In this document: positions 26,272 through 35,274 of the stretch, one piece after another
Position numbering within the stretch: the stretch's first letter is position 1
Layout of the letters: every line of letters starts with the position of its first letter
Assembly: GCF_004366795.1 (NCBI RefSeq)
Contig: NZ_SORF01000014.1
Span: 1-58,520, forward strand
Source of the DNA: Alicyclobacillus sacchari
GTDB lineage: Bacteria > Bacillota > Bacilli > Alicyclobacillales > Alicyclobacillaceae
Length of the DNA: 58,520 nt
Reading direction: 5' to 3'
Program-made: the position numbers and the translations under genes
The notes under the pieces: generated by a model
What the model saw: only the letters and a program-made list of their open reading frames with translations
What the model was told of the DNA's origin: nothing
The model's database searches: none

Positions 26272-26464
26272 GAACGCACTTCCTTTCCCATGGAGAACCA
26301 AGGTTGAATGTTCAGATGATAGCGTTTACAACTACAATACCACACGCCCGCGTAAAATGGGCACCGCCATTGGCAAAGTTGCTTATCTATCATATAATTC
26401 GGGAACAAGTCAAGTTGAAATGCGGTTTTGTGGACTATCCGGCCGCTCGCTGGGAGGGCTGGGC

Positions 26465-28312
26465 ATGCACGACTTCGGTCGCCGCCGACGACCTTTGTTC
26501 TGGTTCATGGTTGCCATTGTAATCGTCGGCAATGTGCTCATCTTAGACAATATCATCGATGCGTTGCACATTCACCGCATGGCGGATCCCGTGGCCTATT
26601 TCGAATTGATGATCATATCGATGTTGATTGCGCCATGGGTCGTGAAAATGCCGAGTGGTGCATCGTGGCGCCCAGGACTTCCGTTTTTGATGCTGAGTAT
26701 TTTTATGGCCGACCCCGTGTTCACGGCGCTTGTCGCGTTGCCGAGCCTGACGTTGATCACAGCGCGTGAGCGGGCAAGGTGGTGGAAGTACCCACAGACG
26801 TACGCGCATGTCGGCCTCGGTCTCTATGTTGCTGCGCAGGTCTACTGGCGGTTGGATGTAGCCTTGCACCAGATCATGTGTGGCCAGGCCTTAGCTGCGT
26901 TGCTAGCCCTCGCTGTTCATCTCGCTGTCAATCGCTTGATATCGGCCGTTATCGTAGCACTGCGAGAAGGGCGTACGCTATGGGAACAGATTGACAAAGT
27001 GGTTCGCGAGTTGCACTGGGGATATTTCAGTACATACCTGATGATCCTGATGGTCTCCCTGATACCGCAGGATTTGCGCGCCATTGGTATTGCCCTCGCG
27101 GCCGTGCTTCAGCTTTCCAGCTTCGCTGCGGTCGCAAGGTACACAAGAATCGAGAAGTTGCAGAAGTCCCTGACGACAGACGGATTAACCGGGGCGGAGA
27201 ACCGCTACGCATGGGAGTGGCTGTGCAGTCATTCTGCCGATGCTCCGTTTGCCGGCTGCGTGGCCGTGATCGATCTCGACAACTTTAAGCTCATCAACGA
27301 TAAATATGGGCACTTCAAAGGAGATCAAATTCTGCAGGCGCTTGCCGAAGCGTTAGGACAAACCCTTCCAGGATCGGCGAGACTGTTTCGCGTCGGCGGA
27401 GACGAATGGGTGGTTGTCGACATGCGTGAGGTAAATCCGTCCATGCTTGTCGAATCTGTGCGTAGGGCGGAGGCGCAGCTGGCCGTGGCGGCCAAACCAG
27501 GCGATCCGCTTGTCGAGCTGAGCGTGGGCGTCGCGGCCGGACCTGCCGACGGGACGGAACTCCAGGCGCTATTTCGCGTGGCTGATGCACGCATGTACGA
27601 ATCGAAGCGAGCGCGTCGAGTATCGATGATCGGGATTGACGTCACGGTTCCGGAATCCGTATTGAGCTTGGTGGTCGCCATCGAATCGAAAGACGCCTAT
27701 ACAGCCGGCCATAGCTTGCGCGTTGCGTTTTACGCGCTGCGCCTGGCCGAATCGTTGAACGTGGATTCGCAAGGGCGCAAAGCGGTGTATCGAGCCGGCC
27801 TTGTGCACGATGTTGGCAAAATTGCCATACCGGATGGTGTTTTGAACAAGCCGGATCGCCTAGAGCCTGAAGAGATGCTCATCATTCGTCAACATCCGGA
27901 GATTGGTCACAGCATGTGCGCGAAGCTGGCGTTTCGGGAGGAGGAACTTCAGGTCATTCGGCATCATCACGAACGATGGGATGGCGGGGGCTATCCGGAC
28001 GGTTTGGCGGGGGAAGAGATTCCGTTGTTCGCGCGGATTACGGCGGTGGTCGATGTGTATGACGCCCTGACGTCGGCGAGATCGTACCGTCGCGCCTGGA
28101 CGCATCAGGAAGCGATTTCCTATCTCGCGGACAATCGGGGGCTTGCGTTCGATCCGGCGTGTGTAGATGCGTGGCTCCACCTATGCAAAGACGGCCCACT
28201 GCATGAGCAGTTTCCGGATTGGGTGGGAAGCGGCGGGATCGACATGCTCTCGCGTTACACGATGGTGCAATCGGCGAAAGAAGCCGGGGCGGCCCAATCG
28301 GTTCATGCATAG
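26465..28312 (+). CDS. Membrane GGDEF / HD-GYP signalling protein
   Basis: This 615-residue protein couples a membrane sensor to cyclic-di-GMP metabolism. About seven hydrophobic segments span residues 10-225. A GGDEF domain follows (about 238-395), with AVIDLDNFKLINDKYGH and the active-site motif RVGGDEWVV, where the usual final Phe is Trp. The C-terminal HD-GYP phosphodiesterase (about 412-590) has the HD pair (LVHDVGKIAIP), HHHERWDGGGYPDGL with an intact GYP, and DVYDALTSARSYR. The ATG at 26465 is chosen for GGAGGG six bases upstream; the frame stays open to 26144, antisense to the GH5 start. Net activity cannot be decided from sequence. Confidence 0.85.
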   Translation: MHDFGRRRRPLFWFMVAIVIVGNVLILDNIIDALHIHRMADPVAYFELMIISMLIAPWVVKMPSGASWRPGLPFLMLSIFMADPVFTALVALPSLTLITARERARWWKYPQTYAHVGLGLYVAAQVYWRLDVALHQIMCGQALAALLALAVHLAVNRLISAVIVALREGRTLWEQIDKVVRELHWGYFSTYLMILMVSLIPQDLRAIGIALAAVLQLSSFAAVARYTRIEKLQKSLTTDGLTGAENRYAWEWLCSHSADAPFAGCVAVIDLDNFKLINDKYGHFKGDQILQALAEALGQTLPGSARLFRVGGDEWVVVDMREVNPSMLVESVRRAEAQLAVAAKPGDPLVELSVGVAAGPADGTELQALFRVADARMYESKRARRVSMIGIDVTVPESVLSLVVAIESKDAYTAGHSLRVAFYALRLAESLNVDSQGRKAVYRAGLVHDVGKIAIPDGVLNKPDRLEPEEMLIIRQHPEIGHSMCAKLAFREEELQVIRHHHERWDGGGYPDGLAGEEIPLFARITAVVDVYDALTSARSYRRAWTHQEAISYLADNRGLAFDPACVDAWLHLCKDGPLHEQFPDWVGSGGIDMLSRYTMVQSAKEAGAAQSVHA

Positions 28313-28331
28313 AACCGATGGCCGCCTTTTT
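28288..28331. terminator. Terminator between GGDEF/HD-GYP and SGNH genes
   Basis: ATCGGTTC (28297-28304) pairs with GAACCGAT (28312-28319), and GGCGGCC extends the stem with GGCCGCC, followed by TTTTTA. It overlaps the 3' end of the upstream gene and the TAA of the convergent SGNH gene. Confidence 0.75.
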
Positions 28332-29130
28332 ACTGGGAGCTCGCCGCACTTGACTTTTCACTTTTGACAAATTGAGTTGCCAAATCGCTTGCCAGTAACT
28401 CGCCAGCAAGTTCATGGCCAAGTGTGTTGGGATGCCAGGCGTCTGCGCTGTATTGATCAATCGATTGGTGGTGTGAGGCGATGTACTGCTTCATCTGTGC
28501 AAATAGATCGAACACATATACATGCTGGCTGTGAAAGCTCTTGGCGATCGAAACCTCGATGTGAATCAAGTTGGCCTCGGATGCGATGTCATGTCCATAG
28601 GAAGCCCCCGTCGGCGGCGGCGTCACGACAATCACATCTGCATGGGCCTGCAGAGCAAGCTGAATTTCCTCTTGAATAGCCTTTTGAAAAGCTGGTATGG
28701 GCGTTTTGTTGGCAATGTCGTCCAGCATCCCCCACGATATGACGACCACGCGCGGTCGCACTGCCGAGAGGAAGCCAGGATATTTGGGAGCCATCTGCGT
28801 CGGGCCGTCGCCTTCAATGGATTTATTCACAAATGCAAAGGAGACAGGGCCTTCGTCGGACAATGTTTGGAACGCTCGGGCCAGATAACCGCCGCCTGTT
28901 TTGTCGTCCCATCCATGCGCGACCGATCCGCCCACCGCCATCACGGTTACGGGCTGCGCAGTTGGACCTGTGAACGCTGGTTTTGGGTTGGACGTTGTCG
29001 CTGGCGTCGTATGTACATGTGTCGAGGGTGCAGCCTGTTGCGAAGTACCACAACCGGTCAACGACGCGCAGACAAGTCCTACCAGCATAGCTGTGGAGGC
29101 CGTGAAGCGTGCTGCGTGCTTATGCTTCAT
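28330..29130 (-). CDS. SGNH/GDSL hydrolase-like lipoprotein (copy 1)
   Basis: This 266-residue exported protein has a lipoprotein signal (LVCASLTGC, Cys near residue 26) and a Thr/Ala/Pro-rich linker. The SGNH fold follows: block I reads AVGGSVAHGW instead of GDS, block III SWGMLDD, and block V DAWHPNTLGHE. The nucleophile Ser and the Asp-His pair are kept, but the Asp of GDS is Gly and the usual GxND is GMLDD. It may be an esterase or deacetylase of envelope polymers. It is 88 bases downstream of a paralogue on the same strand with about the same motif layout, evidently a tandem duplication. The ATG at 29130 fits the signal peptide. Confidence 0.8.
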   Translation of the reverse strand: MKHKHAARFTASTAMLVGLVCASLTGCGTSQQAAPSTHVHTTPATTSNPKPAFTGPTAQPVTVMAVGGSVAHGWDDKTGGGYLARAFQTLSDEGPVSFAFVNKSIEGDGPTQMAPKYPGFLSAVRPRVVVISWGMLDDIANKTPIPAFQKAIQEEIQLALQAHADVIVVTPPPTGASYGHDIASEANLIHIEVSIAKSFHSQHVYVFDLFAQMKQYIASHHQSIDQYSADAWHPNTLGHELAGELLASDLATQFVKSEKSSAASSQ

Positions 29131-29218
29131 TGGTTTCGTCCCATCTGTCAAATTTCCATCTATTATACCGCGCTGGTCGGAAATCGATCTTCGTTTTCGG
29201 CACAAAATGTTGTACGAT

Positions 29219-30043
29219 TTACGCGGTTGTCGTCTGTGCGCTTTTCGATGGAATGAAGACAGGGGACGAAACGGGGAACTTGGACATCATGTCGCGGACG
29301 AGCAATTGGGCAGCCAAGGCATGGCCGCTTGCGTTAGGGTGCCAACCGTCGCCCATGTACGGCACGATGCTCTCGTGGTGAGCCGACAGATACCGCTTCA
29401 TTTGATCGAATACGTTAAATACGTACACGTTTGGACTGTGGAAGCCCTCCGCGACTGTGATCTCGCTGTTCATTAGATTTTGTTGTGCAACGCGATACGT
29501 CGTATAGGAGGCTTTTGAGACAGGTGTCGTGACGAGCATCACGCCTGCGTGGTGCGCAAGTGCCTCGCTAATTTGCCAGCGAATCTGATCGTCGTATACG
29601 GGCAACGGTGTTTTTTGCGCCAAGTCATCGAGTCCACCCCATGCGATCACGACGAAATCAGGCTGGTAGGTGTCGAGCCAGTCGACGTATGAATCGCGGA
29701 TGGTCAGAACCCCGCGGCCTGGTTCCGCCTTGTCGATGACCTGGTAGGTCGTTGGTGTCAGTACGGACATGGCGTCAAACGCGCGTTGAAGGTAGCCTCC
29801 TTCTTGGGGGTTATCCTTCCATCCTCGAGCGACAGACGATCCGATGACGAGGACGCGTACGTCCTGGGGGTTATCGGCGTCAGCAGGTACCGTTGTATTC
29901 GATTCGGAAGGCGCTGATGGGAGGGATGCCGGCGCATGCTCCGGCGTCACTGGTTCGGCAGCATGCACAAGATGCATGGGGGTCAGTATCGCAAAGGCGA
30001 TTAGGCCGCTGGTCAATGCCCATTTCCGAAACGGAATCTTCAT
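29219..30043 (-). CDS. SGNH/GDSL hydrolase-like secreted protein (copy 2)
   Basis: This 274-residue protein has a signal peptide (residues 1 to about 28, ending near HLVHAAEP) without a lipobox, so it is secreted or anchored by the uncleaved helix. Block I is VIGSSVARGW, block III AWGGLDD and block V GDGWHPNASGH, parallel to the neighbouring copy. Again the GDS Asp is replaced, here by Ser. AGGAGG lies eight bases before the ATG at 30043. It is the first gene of the two-gene minus-strand unit. Confidence 0.8.
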   Translation of the reverse strand: MKIPFRKWALTSGLIAFAILTPMHLVHAAEPVTPEHAPASLPSAPSESNTTVPADADNPQDVRVLVIGSSVARGWKDNPQEGGYLQRAFDAMSVLTPTTYQVIDKAEPGRGVLTIRDSYVDWLDTYQPDFVVIAWGGLDDLAQKTPLPVYDDQIRWQISEALAHHAGVMLVTTPVSKASYTTYRVAQQNLMNSEITVAEGFHSPNVYVFNVFDQMKRYLSAHHESIVPYMGDGWHPNASGHALAAQLLVRDMMSKFPVSSPVFIPSKSAQTTTA

Positions 30044-30072
30044 ACTCTGGTGCCTCCTGCGCAAGGGGTTCG

Positions 30073-30096
30073 CGCTTAGGTTACCTATCCTAAGCG
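30073..30096. promoter_or_regulatory. Inverted repeat in divergent intergenic region
   Basis: CGCTTAGG (30073-30080) and CCTAAGCG (30089-30096) are perfect inverted arms around eight bases. They lie between the divergent SGNH and acyltransferase genes, next to a TTGACA at 30102-30107. An operator for either gene is possible. No family is recognised. Confidence 0.35.
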
Positions 30097-30274
30097 TTAG
30101 ATTGACACAACTGTCTCAAATTCGGATTAAAATTGTTCTTTTGAGTCGAAAGTTTGCTTTGAAGATGTCAATTGTCCTTGCCCGCACATTGTATTGTGGC
30201 ATGTGGACGTGGATCGCATGTAAACTTGGTGTATTGCTTTTGATAAAACTTTGAGGTTTTTCAACGGCAATTCA

Positions 30275-31513
30275 ATGTCCATTCCATATACTCGATTTGT
30301 CACACGTGTCGGCAGGCGGAAGGAGGGGGTTTATCTGAAAAAGCCACATCTATATGAAATAGATCTGATGCGTGCTTGTATTATTTTGGGCGTTATCTGT
30401 GTGCATATCTTGTCTGGGTTTAACGTCACAACGTCAGCGAATTCAGGCTTGAATATTGCGTCCGGCATTCTCATCATGACGTTTCACTTTACCCGTGAAG
30501 CCTTTATGTTCATCACCGGCCTCGTCTTGTTTTACACATATTACGACCGTTCGTTTTCGGTCTTGTCCTTTTGGCGGAAGCGACTGCTCCTGATTGCTAT
30601 TCCGTATGTCGCGTGGACCACGATTTACATTCTGTTCGAGGGCACGTATCTGACCAAGTTTCAATGGACGCGTTCTTATTTGACGCATGAGTTTGTGGGC
30701 GGATTGCTGACAGCGAATCAGTTCTTCATGTACTTTTTGCTGGTGTCCATGCAGCTGTACGTCCTGTTTCCTTTGATGGTGCGCTTTATGCGGCGCTACG
30801 AGCGTTTCCATCTATGGATTTTCGCATTCAGTTTTGCGATTGAAGTCGGTATTATGGTTTGGAATCAGGCGTCACTGCAATTTATCAATATTTATCAGCT
30901 ACCCACTTGGCTTGGAGATCTCGTCCGCTATCGGGATCGCATTATTTTCACGTATGAATTCTGGTTTGTGGCGGGCGCACTGATGGCAATTCACTACACC
31001 AAGATCAAGGTCTGGGCGCTCGGCCATACGCGCATGGTTGTGTCGGTACTCTGTGGCTTTTGGCTCGCGCTGTTCGGATTCTACTTTCTCAATCGTTTTG
31101 TATTTGATCTCGTCGGTCAGCGCGTTCTCGACACCTTGCAGCCGATCATGGTGCCATACAGTTTCGTTGTCGCACTCGTTCTCTGGTTGATCGGCTTAAA
31201 GTGGCATAGCGTGAGCAAAGAGCCGAATATGCGTGCGCTGAGCAAGGTGATTCGCTTCTTTGGGGGCGTGAGCTTTGGGATCTTCTTGATCCATCCCATC
31301 GCGCTGCACTTTGTCGACAAGTTGAGTCAGCTTGTGCATGGGCCGCTGGGCGTACATTTTGCGTTGCTCCCGCTGTGGATTGCCATGACGTATGTATTGT
31401 CGGGCCTGGCGGCGTATTGCATCGGCAAGATTCCGTATATCGGATACATCGTCGGCGAAAAGGCGAATTGGCCGCGCGTGCAAAAGAGCCGAACGGTATC
31501 GAACGCCGTTTGA
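30275..31513 (+). CDS. Acyltransferase_3 family membrane protein
   Basis: This protein of about 412 residues has ten membrane segments and probably transfers acetyl or another acyl group to a surface polysaccharide. The N-terminal ..YEIDLMRACIILGVICVHI has the family's arginine and histidine, and SFGIFLIHPIALHF near the end is also typical. No SGNH domain is attached; the two SGNH genes divergent from it could supply that function. The start is uncertain: ATG 30275 and TTG 30251 lack good binding sites, whereas AGGAGG at about 30321-30326 stands eight bases before a CTG at 30335, which would give a start at LKKPHLYEID. Confidence 0.78.
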   Translation: MSIPYTRFVTRVGRRKEGVYLKKPHLYEIDLMRACIILGVICVHILSGFNVTTSANSGLNIASGILIMTFHFTREAFMFITGLVLFYTYYDRSFSVLSFWRKRLLLIAIPYVAWTTIYILFEGTYLTKFQWTRSYLTHEFVGGLLTANQFFMYFLLVSMQLYVLFPLMVRFMRRYERFHLWIFAFSFAIEVGIMVWNQASLQFINIYQLPTWLGDLVRYRDRIIFTYEFWFVAGALMAIHYTKIKVWALGHTRMVVSVLCGFWLALFGFYFLNRFVFDLVGQRVLDTLQPIMVPYSFVVALVLWLIGLKWHSVSKEPNMRALSKVIRFFGGVSFGIFLIHPIALHFVDKLSQLVHGPLGVHFALLPLWIAMTYVLSGLAAYCIGKIPYIGYIVGEKANWPRVQKSRTVSNAV

Positions 31514-31600
31514 TCCGACTTCGACTGTGTGCCCGGTGTAATCCGGTAAGATCCACTGAATTCACATTTGCCCCAGGCAAATCGAACGAGGTGTTACACC

Positions 31601-33136
31601 ATGTCAAGACTACTACGAGCTTTGGATCAGGCGCTGCAAAACGGCGGCGCGCCACGAATTTTTGACGTAGGCCGTTGGCACGACGGCCATCAACTCAAGG
31701 CTGACGTCGAGGCGGCCAGAGCAGCCCTATTGCGGATAGGCGTTGTCCCTGGAGCACAAGTGATGGTTGCCGTGCCGAACTCGTATGCGTTTGTCGTGGC
31801 CTATCTCGCTTGTCTGTATCACGGTGCAGTGATCGTACCGGTCAATCCGGAGACCCCTGCTGCCGAGTTGTCCCGCGTCATGGAGCGGTTCGCAGCGCAG
31901 GCGGCGCTTGTTGTAAAGGACACGAGCGACGCCTGGGCTGGCGAACTCGAAGCCTCCGGCTTCGTACAGTGCGAAGTCAATCATACAGACCGTCTATCTC
32001 AGCTTTTGGTTCAATCTTGGTATTCACAAAAAATGCAGCCCATCGAAAGCCAAGCTGAGGCGCCCTCGGATGATACACCGGCTGTCCTCATGTTCACGTC
32101 TGGCACCACCGGCAAACCCAAAGGTGTGTTGCTGAAGCATCGGCATTTATTCGCGGCCGCAAACAACGTGATCGGCAGTCACGCATTGACGGAACGAGAT
32201 GTAGCTTATTGCATTCTGCCGCTGTTTCATATCAACGCACAGGTGATTGTACTCCTCTCGACACTCGTGTCAGGTGGCCGCGTGGTGATGTGTGACAAGT
32301 TTCACGCGTCGTCGTTCTGGGGGGATATTCAGCGTCACGGCGTCACCTGGGTGTCGTGTGTGCCAACCATTCTCTCGATTCTTACGAAGCTGAGCGTACA
32401 GAAGGAAGCGGCAAAGAGCCTGCGCTTTTTCCGATCCGCATCAGCACCGCTGACGCCAGCCATTGGAGCGCGAATTGAGGCGATGTACGATGTTCCTGTC
32501 ATTGAGTCATATGGGATGACGGAGGCCGCAGGGCAAATTTGCGTCAATCCTCTTCCCCCTGGCAGCCGCAAATCCGGATCGGTCGGTAGGCCTTACGGTC
32601 TGTCGCTGAGAATTGTCGATGCGGAGCACCGGCCCTTGCCGGCCTATGAATTGGGCGAGATTGCGATCCGCGGCAACAACGTGATTGAGGCATATGTAGG
32701 GCTCGCACCTTCACCTGACGAAGGCTACGGCGAGGGATGGATATACACGGGCGATCTCGGTTATCAGGACGAGGATGGGTATGTGTATATCACCGGTCGC
32801 GCGAAGGAAATTATCAATCGAGCTGGAGAAAAGCTCAGTCCGCGTGAAATTGAGGACGTGCTGAATGCGCATGAGGACGTGGCGAGATCGGCCGTCGTAG
32901 GGTTGCCTGACGCGATGTATGGGGAGCGCGTCGTCGCTTGGGTCGTGCCGCAGGATCCGGATCGGGTGCAGGCGGAGGCCTTGCGCGAGAGTTTACATGA
33001 ACTCTGCGCAACCCATTTGGCGAAGTACAAGTGCCCGTCGCAAATCGTGATCGCGCGATCGCTTCCAGTCAACGCGACGGGGAAAGTACAAAAGCACATC
33101 TTGCGCGAGATTGAACCGCGCGATATGCTGGCATAG
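31601..33136 (+). CDS. AMP-dependent acyl-CoA synthetase/ligase
   Basis: This 511-residue adenylate-forming enzyme would activate a carboxylic acid to its CoA ester. It has the phosphate loop MFTSGTTGKPKGVLLKH (about 165-181), ESYGMTEAAG (about 305) and the hinge region YTGDLGYQDEDGYVYITGR followed by KEIINRAGEKLSPREIE (about 383-418). The catalytic lysine is in NATGKVQKH near the end. The GRAKEIINRAGEKLSP form resembles oxalate-CoA and medium-chain ligases, but the substrate cannot be fixed. The ATG at 31601 follows GAGGTG by nine bases. It stands alone. Confidence 0.85.
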   Translation: MSRLLRALDQALQNGGAPRIFDVGRWHDGHQLKADVEAARAALLRIGVVPGAQVMVAVPNSYAFVVAYLACLYHGAVIVPVNPETPAAELSRVMERFAAQAALVVKDTSDAWAGELEASGFVQCEVNHTDRLSQLLVQSWYSQKMQPIESQAEAPSDDTPAVLMFTSGTTGKPKGVLLKHRHLFAAANNVIGSHALTERDVAYCILPLFHINAQVIVLLSTLVSGGRVVMCDKFHASSFWGDIQRHGVTWVSCVPTILSILTKLSVQKEAAKSLRFFRSASAPLTPAIGARIEAMYDVPVIESYGMTEAAGQICVNPLPPGSRKSGSVGRPYGLSLRIVDAEHRPLPAYELGEIAIRGNNVIEAYVGLAPSPDEGYGEGWIYTGDLGYQDEDGYVYITGRAKEIINRAGEKLSPREIEDVLNAHEDVARSAVVGLPDAMYGERVVAWVVPQDPDRVQAEALRESLHELCATHLAKYKCPSQIVIARSLPVNATGKVQKHILREIEPRDMLA

Positions 33137-33140
33137 TCGT

Positions 33141-33617
33141 TCAGAACCACGTCTGGGGCGGACGGGGCGGAGACTGTTCGGGAGAGTTAAGCGGCTTTGC
33201 GTTGACTCTTTCCGGGTTATCCGCCTCGGTTCGGAGAGCCTCTATCTTCCGATTCACATCCTCCATAGCAGCGCCAATGCTCTCCAGTTGTCGCTGCATG
33301 GCGGCGAGTTCCTCCAGTCGCCGATTTGCCTCTTTCAGTTCCCTGTACAGTTGGGCAGTCGTATTGGGCGCTACCGTCGGCTTGCGAGAAGGGCGCACTG
33401 GCGGTTTGGATGGCGGCTTTCGAACTGTCGATGCTTCGCTTACTTTGTTTTTTCGTGCGGTTGCTGGCTGACGAAGCGATTGGCGACGATTGTTTTTGTC
33501 AGGATTAGCCATGACGGTTTGTTCATTCGGTTGTGCTTTCACTGTGCGTTCTGCCTCGTAATATGCGCGCAAAAGCATGGGCAGCCAGCGCAGCCGTTCC
33601 AGTCTCATTCGCCTCAT
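33141..33617 (-). CDS. Hypothetical coiled-coil protein
   Basis: This 158-residue basic protein matches no family I recognise. The N-terminus is Arg-rich (MRRMRLERLRWLPMLLRAYY), the middle is low-complexity with Lys, Pro and Ser, and residues about 85-130 form a heptad-patterned coiled coil (LYRELKEANRRLEELAAMQR onwards). A Pro-rich tail ends in TWF. GGAGGG is positioned six bases before the ATG at 33617. It is convergent with the ligase and divergent from the foldase gene. Confidence 0.6.
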   Translation of the reverse strand: MRRMRLERLRWLPMLLRAYYEAERTVKAQPNEQTVMANPDKNNRRQSLRQPATARKNKVSEASTVRKPPSKPPVRPSRKPTVAPNTTAQLYRELKEANRRLEELAAMQRQLESIGAAMEDVNRKIEALRTEADNPERVNAKPLNSPEQSPPRPPQTWF

Positions 33618-33795
33618 ACGTCTCCCTCCTCTGTACACCCTATGCAGAGTCCACGTATGTTGCATGGGCCGCTATCGCCTGTCGAAACGCAGTTACTTGA
33701 ATTTTGGAGCTTTCAGATAGGACAAGCTTCAAGCAAATTTGGAACAAGGTTTGTTACAGTATTGGCGATGAATGGTCAGTCTGAGGAGGACGTAG

Positions 33796-34764
33796 ATGAA
33801 TAACACAAGGAAGTGGATTTCTCCAGTCATCGGTGCGGCCGCTGGTGCGGTAATCGTCGGTGGCGTCTGGTTTGGCACATATATCTTTCATGGGTCCGGC
33901 TCGGTGGTGGCGATGGTAGGGGGGAAACCTATCACACGTTCGGCGTTGCTGGCGGAGACGCAGGCGTATGCAGGAGCATCCATGCTTGAAGAGCTTATCT
34001 CCAACCAATTGATTGAAGACGCGGCTGCGAACAAGAAGATTACGGTTTCGCAATCGGAAGTCAATCAGCAATTGGCTGCGTTGGAGGCTCAAAATGGCAT
34101 TACCTCGGATTCTGAATTGGCGTCGGTTCTGGCTCAGAACCACATGACGAAGGCACAATTGCTTGATCAAATCCGGGTTTCGGTGCTGGAGCAGAAGCTG
34201 GCTGAATCCAAAGTCAACGTGACAGACGAAGAAATTCAAAATTACTACAAGCAGAACAAGGCCTCTTTTACGGTGCCAGAAACGCGTGCGTTGTCCGATA
34301 TTGTCGTGCCGACGAAGGCGAAGGCTGAGCAGATCGAAACCGAATTGAGCCAGGGCAAGTCGTTTGCGGAACTCGCCAAGCAGTATTCGACCGACTCGTC
34401 GACCAAGTCGAAGGGCGGCGCGATGGGGACATTCTCGCAGGCAGAACTCGCGGCGTCGCAACCTGCCATCGCGACGGCCGCCTTCAAGTTGGACAAGGGG
34501 CAAGTGAGTCAACCCATTGAGGTAAGCGGCAGTTATGAGCTGATCCAGTGCACCGCTGTGAACCCGCCGCATACGCCGACACTGGCGGAGGAACGTGCCA
34601 CCATTGTTCAGGACATCAAGCAACAGAACGCGGAGAGCGAGCCGCAGTTGGTCGCTCAGCTCGTAAAGTCGGACAAGGTTGACATTTTAGATCCCAGCTA
34701 TTCGAGCGTCTTGACTCAATTGGAGAATCCATCTTCCACGACTTCGTCTTCGGCGAGTTACTAA
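33796..34764 (+). CDS. PrsA/SurA-like peptidyl-prolyl isomerase
   Basis: This 322-residue extracellular foldase has an N-terminal membrane anchor (about 10-32) without a lipobox cysteine, unlike Bacillus PrsA. A SurA_N-like helical region follows (about 35-145). The parvulin (PpiC) domain (about 155-255) shows ALSDIVVPTKAKAEQI, GKSFAELAKQYSTDSSTK, GGAMGTFSQAEL and VSQPIEVSGSYELIQ. A Ser/Thr-rich tail ends the protein. GAGGAGGACGTAG lies before the ATG. It would assist folding of exported proteins at the membrane-wall interface. Confidence 0.85.
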   Translation: MNNTRKWISPVIGAAAGAVIVGGVWFGTYIFHGSGSVVAMVGGKPITRSALLAETQAYAGASMLEELISNQLIEDAAANKKITVSQSEVNQQLAALEAQNGITSDSELASVLAQNHMTKAQLLDQIRVSVLEQKLAESKVNVTDEEIQNYYKQNKASFTVPETRALSDIVVPTKAKAEQIETELSQGKSFAELAKQYSTDSSTKSKGGAMGTFSQAELAASQPAIATAAFKLDKGQVSQPIEVSGSYELIQCTAVNPPHTPTLAEERATIVQDIKQQNAESEPQLVAQLVKSDKVDILDPSYSSVLTQLENPSSTTSSSASY

Positions 34765-34790
34765 GCGAAGCCACAGGGCCGCCGAAGTGA

Positions 34791-34826
34791 AAGGGCTGTT
34801 CCAACGCCCGTGTTGGAACAGCCCTT
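34791..34826. terminator. Bidirectional terminator after the foldase gene
   Basis: AAGGGCTGTTCCAAC (34791-34805) pairs perfectly over 15 bases with GTTGGAACAGCCCTT (34812-34826) across a six-base loop. It lies between the convergent foldase and DUF378 genes. The T-tract is weak, but the stem is very stable. Confidence 0.75.
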
Positions 34827-34850
34827 ATGTGGCTTACTGCAAGGTGGTGG

Positions 34851-35060
34851 TTAGGCTCTCGGCGTTTGGCTCTTCGCAAGCACCGAGAATAATTGCCACA
34901 GTGCTCCCAGGCCTACCACGCCATAGACGAAGCGCGACAGAGTGGTGGTTCCAAACAGCGCGTCAACCACGTTCAGGTTCGCAAAGCCGATGAGTCCCCA
35001 GTTCAGGCCCCCGATGATGATGAGCGCCCAAGCGATCCAATCGATCGCGTTCCAACGCAT
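34851..35060 (-). CDS. DUF378 family small membrane protein (YuzA-like)
   Basis: This 69-residue protein has two membrane helices. The pattern DWIAWALIIIGGLNWGLIGFA, then NVVDALFG, then LSRFVYGVVGLGALWQL is characteristic of DUF378. Function is unknown. The ATG at 35060 follows GGGGGGATG; the longer in-frame start lacks support. Confidence 0.8.
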   Translation of the reverse strand: MRWNAIDWIAWALIIIGGLNWGLIGFANLNVVDALFGTTTLSRFVYGVVGLGALWQLFSVLAKSQTPRA

Positions 35061-35274
35061 GGATACATCCCCCCAACTACTTTCGAAGCCGTACATGCTT
35101 AGCGTGATCGAGACCGTTCGTTTGTATGCAATGGGAATCCTCGGATAGCACGACTTGGCTATGGCGGTTGCGCAGAGATGCGACTATACTTATATCTGAA
35201 TCTTTATGCAGGTTTCTGGACCGCAGCGGGGGATCAGATAGAGAAACACGACATCGTGAACAGGAGTGGAGATT

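Noticed and set aside
26144-26464. N-terminal extension of the GGDEF/HD-GYP protein
   Set aside because: It overlaps the start of the divergent GH5 gene, is not membrane-like, and GGAGGG supports the start at 26465.
35061-35274. Lysine riboswitch upstream of lysA
   Set aside because: The gap is about 210 bases and shows none of the conserved helices or a terminator/antiterminator arrangement.
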